From Siphonodentalium dalli (lineage: Eukaryota > Mollusca > Scaphopoda > Gadilida > Siphonodentaliidae), in the NCBI GenBank assembly GCA_032622095.1, contig CP136061.1, positions 83,612,324-83,676,323 on the forward strand: DNA of 64,000 bases. Reading direction: 5' to 3'. Positions 12,501 through 27,800 of the stretch are shown here, one piece after another. Under the pieces are notes generated by a model. It was given only the letters and a program-made list of their open reading frames with translations, was not told the origin of the DNA and did not search any database. Numbering within the stretch: position 1 is the first letter of the stretch; each line of letters starts with the position of its first letter. The position numbers and the translations under genes were made by a program.

Positions 12501-15500
12501 GAAACTAATCGTGTTGTTTATATCCACCAAATTGGTGCCTTTTGGGTGAGAGATAATTTATGGGGACCTTAAATTTGATGCGAATACTCGCCAATTTTCA
12601 CCAATTTGATGTATATATGCATCTCCATAATGAGTCAAGTGTGTGGTTTAATGGTGACAAATGTTGCGCCGCTTGAGTCCGAAATAGGGGCGGGAGGGTC
12701 ACCAAAACTGAAAACAAATATTTTTAGTACCAATTACCATCAAATTCATACACGTTCTTATCAAATGATACGAGGAAATAAATCATACTGTCTGTATTTC
12801 TGTCTGTCTGTATGTGTTCTATATATAACGGGGAACAATTGAGATGGCACCAAGGCGGTCTAAAAGGGATAGCTTTTTGCGAGGAAGATAATGGTGTGGG
12901 TTTAAATTTTCTAAAGTGACGCAAATATGGTGAAATAGTTTTGTCGCCGATTTCCACCAAACGCATACATAATCACCTACGCGATATGGCGCTGTTCGAG
13001 TCAGCATTGCAAGGGGGCACCAAGAATTGATTTAATTAATTATTTTTAGCGCAGATTTCCACCAAATTGATATATTATTGTTCTCCATATACGAGGAAAA
13101 TAATAGTGTGATTTAAAGATGCCAAATTGGTGCCGTTTGGGTGAGAGATGGGTGGGGTCATATCTATTGTAAGAATTTGTTCAGTTGCTGATTACCACCA
13201 AACCTATATATACTCATATCCAGCATCCATGAGTATAATGTATGTGGTTTAGATATGTAAAAAGTGCCGCCGTTAAAGTCATGCATGAGGATGGCAGTTC
13301 CACGAAAGCTGATACAATTGTATTTAGCAGTAATTTCCACCAAGTTCACACACGTTCTTATCTAATGAAGCGATGAATTAAACCACATTTGGTGTTGTTT
13401 GGGTCACGAATGGCGAGAGGATATGCACTATCATTGATAAGATTGCTAATCGCCGATATCCACCTATAAGTTACATATAGTCACCCAGGCCATCTCCATA
13501 TCGTTTTAATGAGATTTTGGAGTTCAAATTGCACAATCTCGACAAATGGTGACCCAATTAAGTCACACGAACAATTATATCTTCTCAAATGTCATATTTA
13601 TATGGGGATGGAAATCGGGGCATTCCTATAATGATCTAGCAACACAGATACATAGAAGAAAGCATTAAAAGCATATTTATATCAATCTATTTAAGAGATA
13701 CATATATTCATTCAAACTGAGGGACCTTGAGTCGTCAGAGGATTGCATATTAGAATGGGATGGGAATCAGGGCATTCACACAATGAGCTAGCAAAAACAG
13801 ATACATAGAAGAAGCATTAAAAAAGTATATTTATCATTCTGTTTAAGAGATACACATATTCTTGCAAACTGAGAAACCTCGAACCGTCAGAGGATTGCAT
13901 ATTAGAATGGCTCATGTATATATTATAACACAATTGAGTCTGTTTCATTCAATAGAGTTTCCACAAAAAGTTTCAATTTGTCAAGAGATATGGAAATATA
14001 TCGAAGGCCTGTTCAAAAATAGTGATCAGTGTGCAGTCAAATATATTTTCTTCTGGTATAAACGAAAATGCACATGACTTTTCAGGATCCTCCAGTACTG
14101 ACATCTGACATCTGACAAGGTATATCTGACTGATACAGCGGATTTTTTAGAACAGAATGATCGACTAACATAAACAACTCAAAATCTCGCTCTGTGTCGG
14201 GCACATGTAGCTGATATACTTGCGCAGCAACATTTCTTTCAAACTGAGAATATTTAGCCAATATATAGCACCATGAACAGATGAGCACCTGGACATTTCT
14301 TTAAAACATCTGTATCTTCATGGAAATATGATATCCAGGTGTCCTCAAGATCTTAGTCCAACCCAATAGATTGATTGATACATCTCTATATGTAAAACCC
14401 AATAGTCGTCTTTTATTTATGAGAACTAATGTGTTTATTATGTTCGTGTATCATGTTATAACGTCTGAAGTATATGCAGTTGTAAATAAATAAATACTTC
14501 TATATTGGTTGAACGGAAAACGATAAACAAAAGGACAATCGACAAGGTGAGCCACTACTTATATTCCATTACTGTGTAAGAATCATGTTTTGTGATGCTA
14601 TTTGAGTATACAATTTATGAGAAAACGTGTAACACTTTGAGCAAGAATATTCTCTATTCCCAACAAATATCCACAGCATGCAGAGGGATTCACATCACTT
14701 TAACCTGGGCAACACCGGGTAACCCTGCTAATAAATTATATTAACATAGGTGATCAACGCGGAGCGTTTATTATCAGCCCTAAGATATGTGGGGAAATTA
14801 TGCGCACATAACATGTAGGTAATTGGACACAGAGCGTGTCATGTGATAGATGACTTACTCTTTGGTTCCCATGCTAGGTGTGTAAGCCACCCGTCATGGG
14901 ATAGATGACTTACTCTTTGGTTCCCATGCTAGGTTTGTAAGCCACCCGTCATGGGATAGATGACTTACTCTTTGGTTCCCATGCTAGGTGTGTAAGCCAC
15001 CCGTCATGGGATAGATGACTTATTATTTGGTTCCCATGCTAGGTGTTTAAGCGACCCGTCATGTGATAGATGACTTACTCTTTGGTTCCCATGCTAGATG
15101 TGTAAGCCACCCGTCATGTGATAGATGACTTACTCTTTGGTTCCCATGCTAGATGTGTAAGCCACCCGTCATGGGATAGATGACTTATTATTTGGTTCCC
15201 ATGCTAGGTGTGTAAGCCACCCGTCATGGGATAGATGACTTACTCTTTGGTTCCCATGCTAGGTGTGTAAGCGACTCGTCATCTTCCTGCTGCTATATCA
15301 TAACCCCGACAATATAGCAAGAACCAGACCATATTTCCCAGGAGTCAGACATGTTACTGTGTTGGCGCAGTGAGGATAGTGTCTGTTGAAGTGACTGTTC
15401 AAAGTAGGCAAAATAAGCCTAAGCCGGACGTAATTTGATAAAAATCGACTTCTGCACGAGAACAAGCGCCCTGTGCAAGCAAGCATTTTCGACCTTTTCG

Positions 15501-15743
15501 TTATGATTAGTGTTATGGTATTGTATGGTGTGATTTTATTCTGCAGCATAATATATATAAATACAAAACACAATACAATGTTTATAATTATATGTAGTGT
15601 GGAGATGACATAGTCTCGAGGATCGTATCCCTGTCACCTCCATGTGCAGATAAATAATAATTATTGGCGAGAAGTCAGGTGATCATTTCATTAAACATAT
15701 GTACAAGTATATTAATAAAGTTATATTTATATGCCCCTGATCC

Positions 15744-15775
<32 letters not shown>

Positions 15776-15788
15776 GATATATATATAG

Positions 15789-15830
<42 letters not shown>

Positions 15831-18800
15831 TACACATATTTAAGTTTTGACGAATACAGGAGTGTTGATTGGGATGTGGGTTTGATTAATCAGTATTGAA
15901 GTTAGCACGGACCTGATCTACACTCATCAATCATAGCAATTGGTAGTATTACATTTGACGGTTAAATTTCCAATGTTGATTTGATTAAAAAAGATTTGAA
16001 TATGGTTCTTGATGTGAGCTTTCTCATATTTTTGTGGAGGCTAGACCATATTTTGATGAATAAAAAAACCGGAAGTCATGACGTTAACAGTGCCATTGAA
16101 TTACTGGTCATTAGCCAACGTAATGTGGAACTCGGATCACGGATTTGACGCACACCTAGAAAATATCAGTGGTAAACACATGGAAATTACACACGAGACT
16201 TCATATATATCGATGGGATGGTACTGTACATTACTGTGTTTTTTGTTTTCACAATGCATTATTTGAATACGTTTCAAAGTCGTTTATTCCACACAGTAAA
16301 CCACGCTGACATTATCAATCGGATAGAGGGCTGAACATCCCACCCAGAAAAAGCCAATGCTGAGTGCATGGCAACTACACAATTATCACCCATGATAAAT
16401 TGTAACTCCTTCACGACCTCCCGTAGCTGTACTAATGTGTGGGAGTAGATACCCAGTGTCTTGCTAAGAATCCGCGTCGTATGATTGTTTGACATGATTA
16501 TCGAGTCTTTTGACTCATCACGGTACTGTTCCGACATATTCAAGTCGGGATAACAAACTAATTGCCGTCGATCGGGTCATTGTCACAAGGCATCGATCAC
16601 ATTCCCTCTCTATCGTTTTTGACCCAATATATGACGTCTTCGCATAAAAATCGCTACGTCATGCTGCAAACCTGGGTTCTTTCATTTTGCTACAGAAATA
16701 GAACTCGAGCAATTTCATGTCATTAAGTAAATAAATGATTAATTTATTCCCTTCATTATGAATGTAAGTTGTTCAACTTTTTCATGCATCCACTCAAGAA
16801 TTTGATTCGCCAAACTAGTCTCGTCCATTCGACCCACATGGATACGAAAAGCTGGCTACGAATTTGATCGCCCTTGAAAAGCTATCTACATTTGTGATCA
16901 ATTTTTAGCAAGTGGCTGCGAATGTGTCGACGCCTTGCATGTGACAATGGCCCCATCAACCCAATCGCCACACTAAATCTAGGAAATGATGTGCGATAAA
17001 ATAAAATAAAATAATCTGCCATCTTCACATTAAGATATCCTTAAGTTTGGTATGCGTATGTACATCAACACACATCAGTGTTATTCAATAAATAATCCCA
17101 ATTGTGATGACAAATATGCTGAATTGGTCAAATCTACGATAGATAATAATAAATCAAGATACGGATATAAAATATATACCGATGAGCCGAATAAACCGCA
17201 AGTTACACGTAACACAAGTAAACGTTTATTTTTGGACACCCTATTGCTAGATATTAGAGGCGAGACTTTACATTTTGCGTCAAAACGAAAGAAAGAACGA
17301 CAAATGAAAGAAAATGAACTGAATAGATCAAAAATATTGCTCGAAATTGAAATAGATAACAATAACTTAGATACAAAAAATAAAGACGAATTACTAGATA
17401 AAATACATAAAATTGACACTGATCTTTACGAAATTAGAAAAGAAGTCACGAATGGGGCAATGTTAAGATCAAGAGCCAAATGGATTGAATGTGAAAAACC
17501 AACAAAATATTTCCTCAATCTAGAAAAATGCAATTCGATATCAAAAACTCTATGCAACCTTACCGACTCCAATGGTAAAATATTGACAATCAATCAGACA
17601 TATTGCATGAGGCTAGACATTTTTACGAAAAGTTATATGCGTCGAAAAACATACGCAACCTTGATATTCATACTATTCTTGAAAATGACCATACAATATT
17701 GTCCCAAGACACTGCCAACAGTATAGAAGGGCCAATAACTCTAACTGAACTAACTTATGCGCTGAAGCGATCACAAAATTATAAATGCAGCGGACTAGAT
17801 GGATACCCATATGAGTTTTGGAAATATTTCTGGCCCAATTATATGCGAATCACTCAATGAAGCTTATGGTAAAGGGGAACTCTCAATCACCCAGAAACAA
17901 GGACTAATTACTCTGATCCCAAAAAAAAGATAAAGAAAGACATCATTTGAAAAACTGGCGACCAATTTCACTCTTAAATATATCTTATAAATTAGCTTCT
18001 TCATGCATAGCTGAAAGATTAGAACGTGTTCTACCATATATAATAAGTGATGATCAAACAGGATTCTTAAAAAATCGCTACATCGGGGATAATACTAGAC
18101 TGATATATGACCTTATTCACGAGACGACATTGGCCGGTAAACCTGGGTTACTGCTCCTCCTAGGCTTCGAAAAAGCTTTTGATTCAGTATCATGGAAATT
18201 TATACATAAATTCCTCGACTTCTTTAATTTTGGAGATGCCATGAAGAGGTGGATTTCTATATTTTATACGAATATCAACTCATCTATTGTAATAAATGGA
18301 CATATATCTCAGAGTTTCAAACTATATCGTGGCTGTCGACGGGGTTACCCAGTCTCGCCGTATATTTTTTTGATATGCGCGGAAATCTTAGCTATTATGA
18401 TAAAGTCCAATGACCGCATTATAGGTATCAACCTCGGCAATTTTGAATACAAAAATACACAGTATGCAGACGACACGACTCTCATCTTGGACGGTAGCGA
18501 AGAAAGCCTCAGGGAAGTATATAATGTTTTAAACTCATTTGCAAATTATTCAGGCCTGAAAATTAACAATAGCAAGTGTTAGGCGTCGTGGATTGGCTCT
18601 GAAAATTAACAATAGCAAGTGTCAGGCGTCGTGGATTGGCTCTTATACGGACCGTACGGATATTATATGCCCAGATCTTGGACTGAAATTTGATAGTACT
18701 TCCAATCTCCTTAGAATACACTTTGATACCAACCTTGACAAAATGCATATTAATTATGATAAAAAAAACCTTGCAGAAGTCAAACGTTTGATAGCAACAT

Positions 18801-21800
18801 GGAAACATCGGTTACTTACACCCATTGGTCGAATAACGGTGATAAAATCGCTAATACTCCTAAAATTAACGCACCTTTTTGTAGATCTACCAAATCCCAG
18901 TAATATTTTTATGAAAAGTCTTGAGACAACGCTCTTTAATTTTCTATGGAACTCGAAGCGTGATCGAGTTAAACGCAAAGTAATTTTTCATGATTATAAT
19001 AATGGCGGATTAAAAATGGTTGATGTAAACAAATTTATGCTGTCCATGAAAATAACCTGGGTGAGGCGTCTCGTAACCAAAAGTGCCAAATGGATCCCCT
19101 TAACAAAAATACGTTTATGCAATGACCCTTTGTTCCTTACTTATGACTATTCTAAACAGGCACAATAATTAACCAATTCTTTTTGGCATGATGTCCTGAT
19201 AGCATTCACAAAATTTCTTGAGAAGGATCGAAACAATCGTAAAATATCAGCATGTACGTTATGGAATAACCCAAACATAAAGCAACACGGAAAAGTAATA
19301 AATTTCACCTCCTGGCGAGAAAAAGGGATCATATTTTTAAATGATATGCTGGACAATAATGATCGCTTTCTTACACGAGACGATTTACTAAAGAATTATA
19401 ACATACGCACAAACTTCATCACTCTTAATAACATTCAGCATAAAATAAAATTACTCACAAAAAAACTTGACCAGCCTATAACTCGAACTTGCAGCCCCCT
19501 TTTACCGAATAATTTCATTAAACTGCTTAAAAACTATCGAGGAGGACAGGACTTTTATAACATCTTAATCGATACTCCAACTTCCACAGTAGCACACAGA
19601 AAATGGCAAGCGTTATTTCCTGACAACACAATTCAATGGTGTAAACTAGATTAATTACCCTTTCTCATGACGCTTGACACAAAGCTGCAATGGCTACAAT
19701 TCCGAATAAACTCACGAATATTATCAACTAACAAGTTTCTTAAAATGTCAAATTTACGACAAGATGATAAATGCGATAGATGTAAAAGCGAGACAGAAGA
19801 CATTTCCCACATATTTTGGAACTGTGTTCACGTTCAGAAATTCATTAAGGAACTCAGCGATTGGGGTAAAATTAACAGCATTGATCTCTGTCCCCAACAG
19901 ATGACAATGATTCTCGGCTCATCACCAACGAATCCGAACTTTATAACAAACATGCTATAGCTTCTAATTAAACAATACATTTATAGGACCAAATTCAAGC
20001 CAACTAAAGTATCGTTAAATGTTTTCCTCAAAGAATTGAATTATAGATACCAATGTGAGAAGTATACCGCACGATGCCAATCGAAACAAGAAGAATTTTC
20101 GAAAAACTGGTTCCTTTTAGAAAAGGCTATGCATATACGCACGAGTCAACACAAATAAACTTGAGTGTCCTGAAAATTATCTCTTCACCAGTTCTAAAAC
20201 TCACTTAAATACTCTACCCAAGACATATACTATATATGCTGTCTATAGTTAGTTGTCGTACCGATGCACCGTGCACAGAAACAAAGTTCGAAAGATTTAA
20301 AATCTGCATAAAAATGAACACATTATTCGATTTATCCCTATGTGAGTGCATATGCTGTACGAAAGACGTGTAAATGAAGTGAGCGAGTTGTGAGAGAATT
20401 GGAAGAATGTAACGTTATCTACTATAATATGTATCATGGCTGTATGCACATCCATTCATTGATGTCTGTTTATTCCACTACAAAAAATCTATAAAAAATA
20501 AATTCACAATTATCACATATATAAATCGTAGGTGGGGTATTCTGTGATCGGGTTTTGAATGACACTGTTAACGTCATGGTTAAGCGGGAAATGCTGCTGT
20601 AGGTGTTTAACAAGTGACCTCACAACGTTGTCTCTTTCTATTGCTTGTTGTTTGAAAATATGAAGTAAATGCACTTGGTTGTGCATTATAATACCAGTCA
20701 TGTTTATATAGTGGTATAATACCATTCATGTTTATATAGTGGTATAATACCAGTCATGTTTATATAGTGTTATAATACCAGTCATGTTTATATATTGTTA
20801 TAATACCACTCATGTTTATATAGTGGTATTATAATACCAGTCATGTTTATATAGTGGTATAATACCAGTCATGTTTATATAGTGGTATAATACCAGTCAT
20901 GTTTATATAGTGGTATTATAATACCAGTCATGTTTATATAGTGGTATAATACCAGTCATGTTTATATAGTGGTATAATACCAGTCATGTTTATATAGTGG
21001 TATTATAATACCAGTCATGTTTATATAGTGGTATTATAATACCAGTCATGTTTATATAGTGGTATTATAATACTAGTCATGTTTATATAGTGGTATTATA
21101 ATACCAGTCATGTTTATATAGTGGTATTATAATAACAGTCATGTTTATATAGTGGTATGTCATGTTTATATAGTGGTATTTGTTATTGAAGTATAATGTT
21201 TTTGTGTTAACGATTTTATGTCGCTACTACCAGAAATAATGTTTTTGAATGACACTGTTAACGTCATGGTTAAGCGGGAAATGCTGCTGTAGGTGTTTAA
21301 CAAGTGACCTCACAACGTTGTCTCTTTCTATTGCTTGTTGTTTGAAAATATGAAGTAAATGCACTTGGTTGTGCATTATAATACCATTCATGTTTATATA
21401 GTGGTATAATACCATTCATGTTTATATAGTGGTATAATACCAGTCATGTTTATATAGTGTTATAATACCAGTCATGTTTATATATTGTTATAATACCACT
21501 CATGTTTATATAGTGGTATTATAATACCAGTCATGTTTATATAGTGGTATAATACCAGTCATGTTTATATAGTGGTATAATACCAGTCATGTTTATATAG
21601 TGGTATTATAATACCAGTCATGTTTATATAGTGGTATAATACCAGTCATGTTTATATAGTGGTATTATAATACCAGTCATGTTTATATAGTGGTATTATA
21701 ATACCAGTCATGTTTATATAGTGGTATTATAATACCAGTCATGTTTATATAGTGGTATTATAATACTAGTCATGTTTATATAGTGGTATTATAATACCAG

Positions 21801-24800
21801 TCATGTTTATATAGTGGTATTATAATACCAGTCATGTTTATATAGTGGTATGTCATGTTTATATAGTGGTATTTGTTATTGAAGTATAATGTTTTTGTGT
21901 TAACGATTTTATGTCGCTACTACCAGAAATAATGTATTTTCGCCGGAGAAAAGTATTGGTCGCTTGCGAAAATAAATAAATATATCCGTCCGGTATCAAT
22001 TCAAAAACGTTAGATATCCTCTGTTGCTTTTAGCCAAATAACGCGATGTCCCACTACGAAATTCAAACAGGTTTTGATATATAATGCTCTGTTCTGGGCT
22101 GTTTGCGATTGTTACTATGCATTGGTAATTCGCTATACGTACATATGTACATATTGAGGTTCCGCTTCTAGATTGGGTAACTCTTATGTCTATAGCTCGA
22201 ACGGCTTCTTATTTATTAGCAGAAAGCAATGTTGATCTAATCGTCCTGTATCATTGTGCAGGCTATAATATAGGTATGCATGTGTGCCATTGAATTTTCG
22301 GTGGGCTCTCTAAATACTCAATATCAACTTTGCTTCGACTTCAAAAAGACACATATTATCACATCTTGCTAAGTTCGGGATTTGGAAGTTTATCTTTGGG
22401 CAAACACATCATGGCATCACCATTTAGAATTTAGCACCAACACTTGGTTGTTAGCCAATCGTGTTTCGAAGTAAATTGTTATCTGTGTGGTTACAGTGGT
22501 TTGGAGTAAGGAGATTACGTTACTGACAGATCAGAGGCAAATACTGCAACTGACCCTTAAGACCCTTGTCCGGAAACCCTTCTATCAATTAATATTGATT
22601 ATATTTCGAACGTTTTATTATAAAATGAGATGATAAAGTGGGACCCCTTATTGTTCTATGTTTGTTTTGATTGACTAAAATATATGTTGACTGGAATTAC
22701 ATTAACAGTGATATGTATGGAAGACAAAATGTTCATAAGTTCGGGAAGTACAATTTCACAAATAACAATTGAAATTCAATACAGTCTTCCATGTGCTCAA
22801 CTAAATATGTGTAAGACAGTACAGGTGATCGTAAAAGTGCCTTCAAGAACCAGTAGCATTAAATTAATTAATAAAAGGTGTCAGGGGGGCAAAATCGGTG
22901 TCAGACCGGTTTTCCGAAGACCTATTACTACGAAGGCCCACAACTCCGAAGACCCGATTCTCCGACGGACCACAACTCCGAAGACCCGATTCTCCGACGG
23001 CCCATAACTCCGAAGATCCAATTCTCCGACGGCCCATAACTCCGAAGATCCGATTCTCCGAAAGCCCATAACTCCGAAGGGCCGATTCTCCGAAGACCTA
23101 TAACTCCGAAGACCTATAACTCCGAAGGGCCGATTCTCCGAAGACCTATAACTCCGAAGGCCCGGTTCTCCGACGGCCCATAACTGCGAAGGTCCGATTC
23201 TCCGAAGATTTTGTTTTATCGGGGTATTATCGTTTACTAAATAGTGTACAGTCCAGTGGCGAAGCCAAGGGTTCCCAAAATTGCCACTGCCCCCATTAAA
23301 CCTCTACTTGCTATGTCAGACAATATGGGCCCCTACCAAAACATGTCCAATGTCATGTAAACGCCCGGAAATCGTTGATGGGGCATCAAAATATTCAAAC
23401 TTTTCCTACTGCCCCCACCTAAATGGGAATCCTGGGCCGCCACTGACTATACACCAGATACTATAACGTTACGTTGGCCCATGAGATGCCAGAGTAAAAT
23501 GTACAGGGGTGAACGGGGAAGAACTTGTCGCCCCTGTGCATGTTAGGCTACTCTGACATTCTTGCAGCGTTTCGTTATAATATACCCGGTGCACACCAGT
23601 GGCGGAGCCAGGGATCCCATTTAGGGGTGCACATTAATTAGCATATGTGGGGGATATGTGGGGGATATATCATGCATATGATATGCCGAAAGCATATCAC
23701 GAGGGCCTGATTTGGGGAGCGCATACATGGGAGGGGTCGCCCCCAATCGTTGGTCCGGGGGCTCCCCTGGGCAGGAACACTGTGAATATTTGAATGCCTA
23801 GGAGGGATTTCCTGACGTTTACATGACATTTGACATGTTGTTTGGGGGCGGTTTTCCCTAGGGCCCCATTGACCCCGCCACTGGACTGTTCACTATTTAA
23901 TAAGCGATAAAACATGATCTTCGGAGAATCGGACCTTCGGAGAATCGGCCCTTCGGAGTTATAGACCTTCGGAGTTATGGGCGTTCGGAGTTATAGGCCT
24001 TCGGAGTTATGGGCTTTCGGGGTTATGGGTCTTCGGAATTATGGGATTTCGGAGAATCGGGACTTCGGAGTTATGGGCTTTCGGAGAATCGGGGCGTCGG
24101 AGAATCTGACCTTCGGAGAATCGGACCTTCGGAGTTATGGGTCTTCGGAAAAACGCTACGTAACCGGCAAAATCATTTATGTCAGACACAAACTTTTTTG
24201 TCAATAATCCTAACAGTACTAGAAGTGACTCAAAATTTGAAAACAACATGACTAGTTAGGCAGACCAATTTAAAAGGCATTAACATAAAACAAAGAAGTG
24301 AGTGTGTGTATACTCACCACGAAGGCTGAAGTAACTATCGGTCATCAAAATCAGTCAAGTCAAGGTAATATACATACATGTATGTACAGGATTATAAGTC
24401 ATCAAACTGTGGATGCATCAGGTAAACATACAGGTACAATCTATTTGCAGCATTAAATACTGAACCACATCTGAAATAAAACAAATTAATCTAACATTAT
24501 TTGATCAGGTTGTGAAATAAATATGTGTTATATACACAATGCGTTTGTATCGATTCATGTATCGCGACGAGGCTAGTTTTCGTGGCCATATAGCGACGAT
24601 GCGACGAAAACTAGCCGAGCCGCGATACATGAATAACACATTTATCTACCATTGGTGTGATAGAATCCACCGCACAAATTACGTTTTAGGAGTTTCTTGT
24701 GTAAATTCTCCCAACCTGCAAAAGTATCTGTGTCACGCGATTAGCTCGCTTTGCTAAATTCTCACAACCTGCAAGTTCACGCGAAAATGCCTAACGGAAA

Positions 24801-27800
24801 TTGTATTCAATGGACACAATCTCGTACACCTTGAACAAATACATATTAGTTACTTTGTGATATGTTATACCCATGATGGTAGGTAATCAAATAATGTTAA
24901 AACCTTGGAACTATTTGTTTATAGTACGCAAGAATATTCGTTGGAATGTCGTTTTGATTTTTCACGCGATTGATGTGACGTCAGTTCATTCATGATTTTG
25001 AACCAGTCAACGACGTCACGAGCGCCTTGTGTCGCAACTGCCGTAACGATACAGATGTTTTTATCGCCAATTCGTAATCTAAATTGTATCAGGGAATTTC
25101 GTAGGAAATAGCTAATAAAATGTGATATCTAAACATACTTATCATATATTTAGTTTTGACAATTGTTTTATAATTTGTACATATATAGATCAGGCTACAA
25201 CTAAAACATAGCTTAGTTATTTTCGTACTGTAGTTAACAGGTGTGTTTATATTATTACAAATCTTAAATTGATATGCTTTTGGTGCAAATAGTGATATTG
25301 AATATTCAATAAAATCAGACATCAAAATTGGCCACGGCAATAATCAATACCGAGGGAAATACCGTTGCAACATGTGGAATCTACCTGTACAACACGCAGA
25401 ATCGTACGGTACCGATCTGTCCTTAACACTCGGTACTTTGAGAAGCCTTGTCTAAAGCAACGGTTTAGAAATAAACATTAGTGACGCAGCTTGCTGGTCC
25501 TGAGCACTACATGCTATATCGTAAACATACTATGCGCAACCTCTTTCTCATTATAGTTGTCATGGCAATACATCTCTACAGTCACTTCGATAATAGAGGC
25601 ATTGCGGCTACAATCAATGTGCTGAGAATCGAATTCGATGGAATTTCGGTAAGTTTAAAGGCATATTATGCACTCAAATCAGTGACATTTACAAATGTTA
25701 TACATTATTCAAATGGCTAAGTAAATATTGAACTAGTGTGACAGAAATTGTCAACAAGCCTTGAAATAGGGTGTCTGTCATTTGCAGAATGAGGTCCCCA
25801 GAGGGTGAATTTAGTGATGCTACCCGCATAGCGGGCTAGCATCACCAAATTCACCCTCTGGGGACCTCATTCTCCTTACACCTCAGCAGCATGAGGTTCC
25901 CAGAGGGTGAATTTGGTGTTGCTATCCCGCTATGCGGGGTAGCATCACTAAATTCACCCTCTGTGGACCTCATTCTGAAAATGACAGACACCCTATTTCA
26001 AGGCGTGTTTGTCAATCAACAACGGCACCCCTATTAACAACATGTGACAGTTTAATTCGGGTGTATCGCCGTTTCGGCTGCTGTATCATATCATGCCGTT
26101 GACCAAATGAAATGTAACACTTTAATCATTTGAGTGCCAGGTGCCGATCTCATCGGCCTTAAACATACAAAATAAGTCTGTTAAAGAATATAAGAATAAA
26201 TTATTAAAATGTAAAAAAAATGTAAAAAAAAACAAAAAAAACAAACAATGTTAGGCCAATGCATTCTCTTATATATGCGAGGCGACCTATGGTCGACTCG
26301 CATATATAAGAGAATGCATTGGCACAGGGTATATTGGTTAATACAAAAATCGGACCTGGCACTCAAAGGGTTAAACAATACACATTGATCTACTGACAGG
26401 GTGCAATCCTGCGGATGTTTAGTATATTGTTTAGCATAGCTCCCAAAGATATATGAATTAACGCGATGTATCGTGTTAGACATAATCAAGTTGTTATAAC
26501 ACGATAAAGGAGTCATCGTAACAAGACAAAAGAGTCAGAATACATACCCCATACTTGTTAAACATAACAATGGACCCAGTACGCATAACAATTGAATTTT
26601 GAACACACCAATAATTCGCACATGGTTTAAATGGCAGACGAAAAAGTGAAAGAAGTAGGTCTATCGTACCTGAAATAATATTGGCCTAAATTTTTATTCA
26701 TGACACACTTTTGCATTTTGTACAAATATAAATCAAGATCCACTTCATACTTTTGGACTAACATATTTATAATATATTTATTCTTTAAAGATGGTCTATA
26801 TCTTTATAAACATGTGTCATATAGTTACATGGGTATAAAATATTATATATGAATCGAAGACCTCTGTCCGGAAATGCTTCTATCGATTAATATTGATTTA
26901 TTTTTACGAATATTTTCTGTTCCAAACACGTGTAGTTATTTAGCTAACGAACAATTGTGGTTACCGTTAAAGATGGATTATCTCTTTAAATAACAAATTT
27001 TAAATAGTTGCGTGGGTATAAAATGATAGATTTGAACTGAAGACCTATGTCCGGAAAAGCTTCTATCAATTAATATTGATTTTATTTCGAATATTAAATC
27101 GGGCCGTTTATGTTACTATTTTTAGAACCGACCATTCGGATGAGACCGTATTGCGATATAGAGCACTGGGCTGTTCCTACGGCTACGCAACGAATGTCAA
27201 ATGTCACAGATTTGTTGTTTGTACTGTTTTGTTCCACAGATATAAGCGATAATGAGTATAATTAACGTTTATTTGTGACAAAATTGCACAATATAATTTC
27301 TGGTCTCTGTTAACACTAACCACTATTGTTCGTTAGCTGAACAAACACACCTTTTTAGACCAGAAAATATTCGAAATAAAATTAATATTAATCGATAGAA
27401 GCATTTCCGGACAGGAGTCTTCGATTCAAATCTAATATTTTATACTCCGGTAACTAATTAATACATGTTTACAAAGAGATAATCCACCTTTAAAAGAGAC
27501 CTAAAATTTCATAGTGTAATTTTGTCACACAATTTTTTTTTATTTAGACTCATTATCGCTTATAACAATGTAATAAAACAATACAAACAATCAATCTGGG
27601 GCATTTGACGTTAGGAGCATAGCTACGGGAACACCCTAATGATATCTATCGCTATATGGTATCGCCTGAATGGTCTGTTCTAAAAATATAACAATAAAGT
27701 GTCCCACTTAATGTCCTCATTTTATAGTAAAATATTAGAAATAAAATCAATATCAATTGATTGAAGCGTTTCCGGACATAGGTCTTAAATTCATATCTAT

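Noticed and set aside
14837..15283. CRISPR-like regular array
   Set aside because: Repeats are contiguous 55-bp units with no variable spacers, in a eukaryotic intron: an ordinary minisatellite.
22881..24251. Paired open frames on both strands (SSELWAFG repeats)
   Set aside because: They are translations of the 16-bp foldback arms.
25529..25648. Treating exon 2 only as a first exon of an ILEI gene unrelated to the PAN exon
   Set aside because: The 92-nt internal version with a strong acceptor gives exact phase agreement with exon 1; the alternative is kept as a finding, not the main model.
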